Positions 5,423 through 5,524 of a DNA stretch of 5,524 nt are shown piece by piece; position 1 is the stretch's first letter; each line of letters starts with the position of its first letter. The DNA is from Synergistaceae bacterium (GTDB lineage: Bacteria; Synergistota; Synergistia; Synergistales; Aminobacteriaceae): assembly GCA_031273365.1 (NCBI GenBank), contig JAISSA010000056.1, positions 1-5,524 of the forward strand, given 5' to 3'. Under the pieces are notes generated by a model, which ran no database searches, was not told the origin of the DNA, and saw only the letters and a list, made by a program, of their open reading frames with translations. The position numbers and the translations under genes were made by a program.

Positions 5423-5524
5423 ATATTAACTCATAAAAGTTATATAAAAGCTATTCTTTCCTGCTTCAACCTGCCTGCCCCTTATCGTTTTGCAGACGAT
5501 ATGAGGTCTTATATGACAGTCCAC
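5423..5524. other. AT-rich terminal stretch without a recognised gene
   Basis: The first 40 bases are rich in A and T and contain a direct repeat TAACT-AATAT-TAACT (5417-5431). The composition contrasts with the GC-rich DNA to the left and suggests a promoter region or a junction. At the right edge an ATG (5513) preceded by GAGG with 8 bases between could start a plus-strand gene (MTVH...), but only four codons are visible, so no call is made. Confidence 0.3.

Noticed and set aside
4615..5436. A 273-codon plus-strand open frame crossing the beta-helix gene and the region upstream of it.
   Set aside because: It is antisense to a well supported gene over most of its length and crosses the REP-like palindrome; its composition is that of a shadow frame in GC-rich DNA.

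Overview
The window is GC-rich bacterial DNA. It holds four complete protein genes, one gene cut by the left edge, and one probable gene remnant near the right edge. The protein mix is a GAF-domain signalling protein, a FecR-domain envelope protein with C-terminal repeats, an Rpn-type PD-(D/E)XK protein with a GIEK/GIAK tail, and a secreted beta-helix protein. Together with the GC-rich codon use and strong GGAGG-type ribosome binding sites, this fits an anaerobic host-associated bacterium. My best guess is Synergistota, but that is inferred from protein style only; there is no rRNA or other marker to fix it.

Left half (1-2803, minus strand): three genes run in one direction, in the order FecR-domain protein (2803-1058), small DUF3307-like membrane protein (1041-700), and a GAF-domain protein running off the left edge (599-1). 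The gaps are 16 and 100 bases with no convincing terminator, so they may form one transcription unit. The FecR-domain protein is membrane anchored and carries three nearly identical 100-residue repeats. The gap to the DUF3307 gene contains a perfect 13-base tandem duplication that doubles the ribosome binding site.

Centre (2804-4077): a divergent intergenic region leads to a plus-strand gene for an Rpn-family putative nuclease (2986-4077). It has lower GC than its neighbours and a 9-copy, 12-base in-frame repeat near its 3' end. A TATAAT box sits over the most upstream ATG, which supports the downstream start with a ribosome binding site.

Right part (4078-5524): a 9-bp-stem hairpin lies between the convergent Rpn gene and a minus-strand gene for an exported right-handed beta-helix protein (5055-4180). 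Upstream of that are a REP-like palindrome (5090-5116), a 90-codon minus-strand open frame that looks like the 3' remnant of a lost gene (5419-5147), and an AT-rich terminal stretch in which I see no gene.

Nothing here amounts to a complete recognisable new system. The points most worth following are the FecR-repeat/DUF3307/GAF gene set, the two protein-level tandem repeats, the duplicated ribosome binding site and the unrecognised gene remnant.
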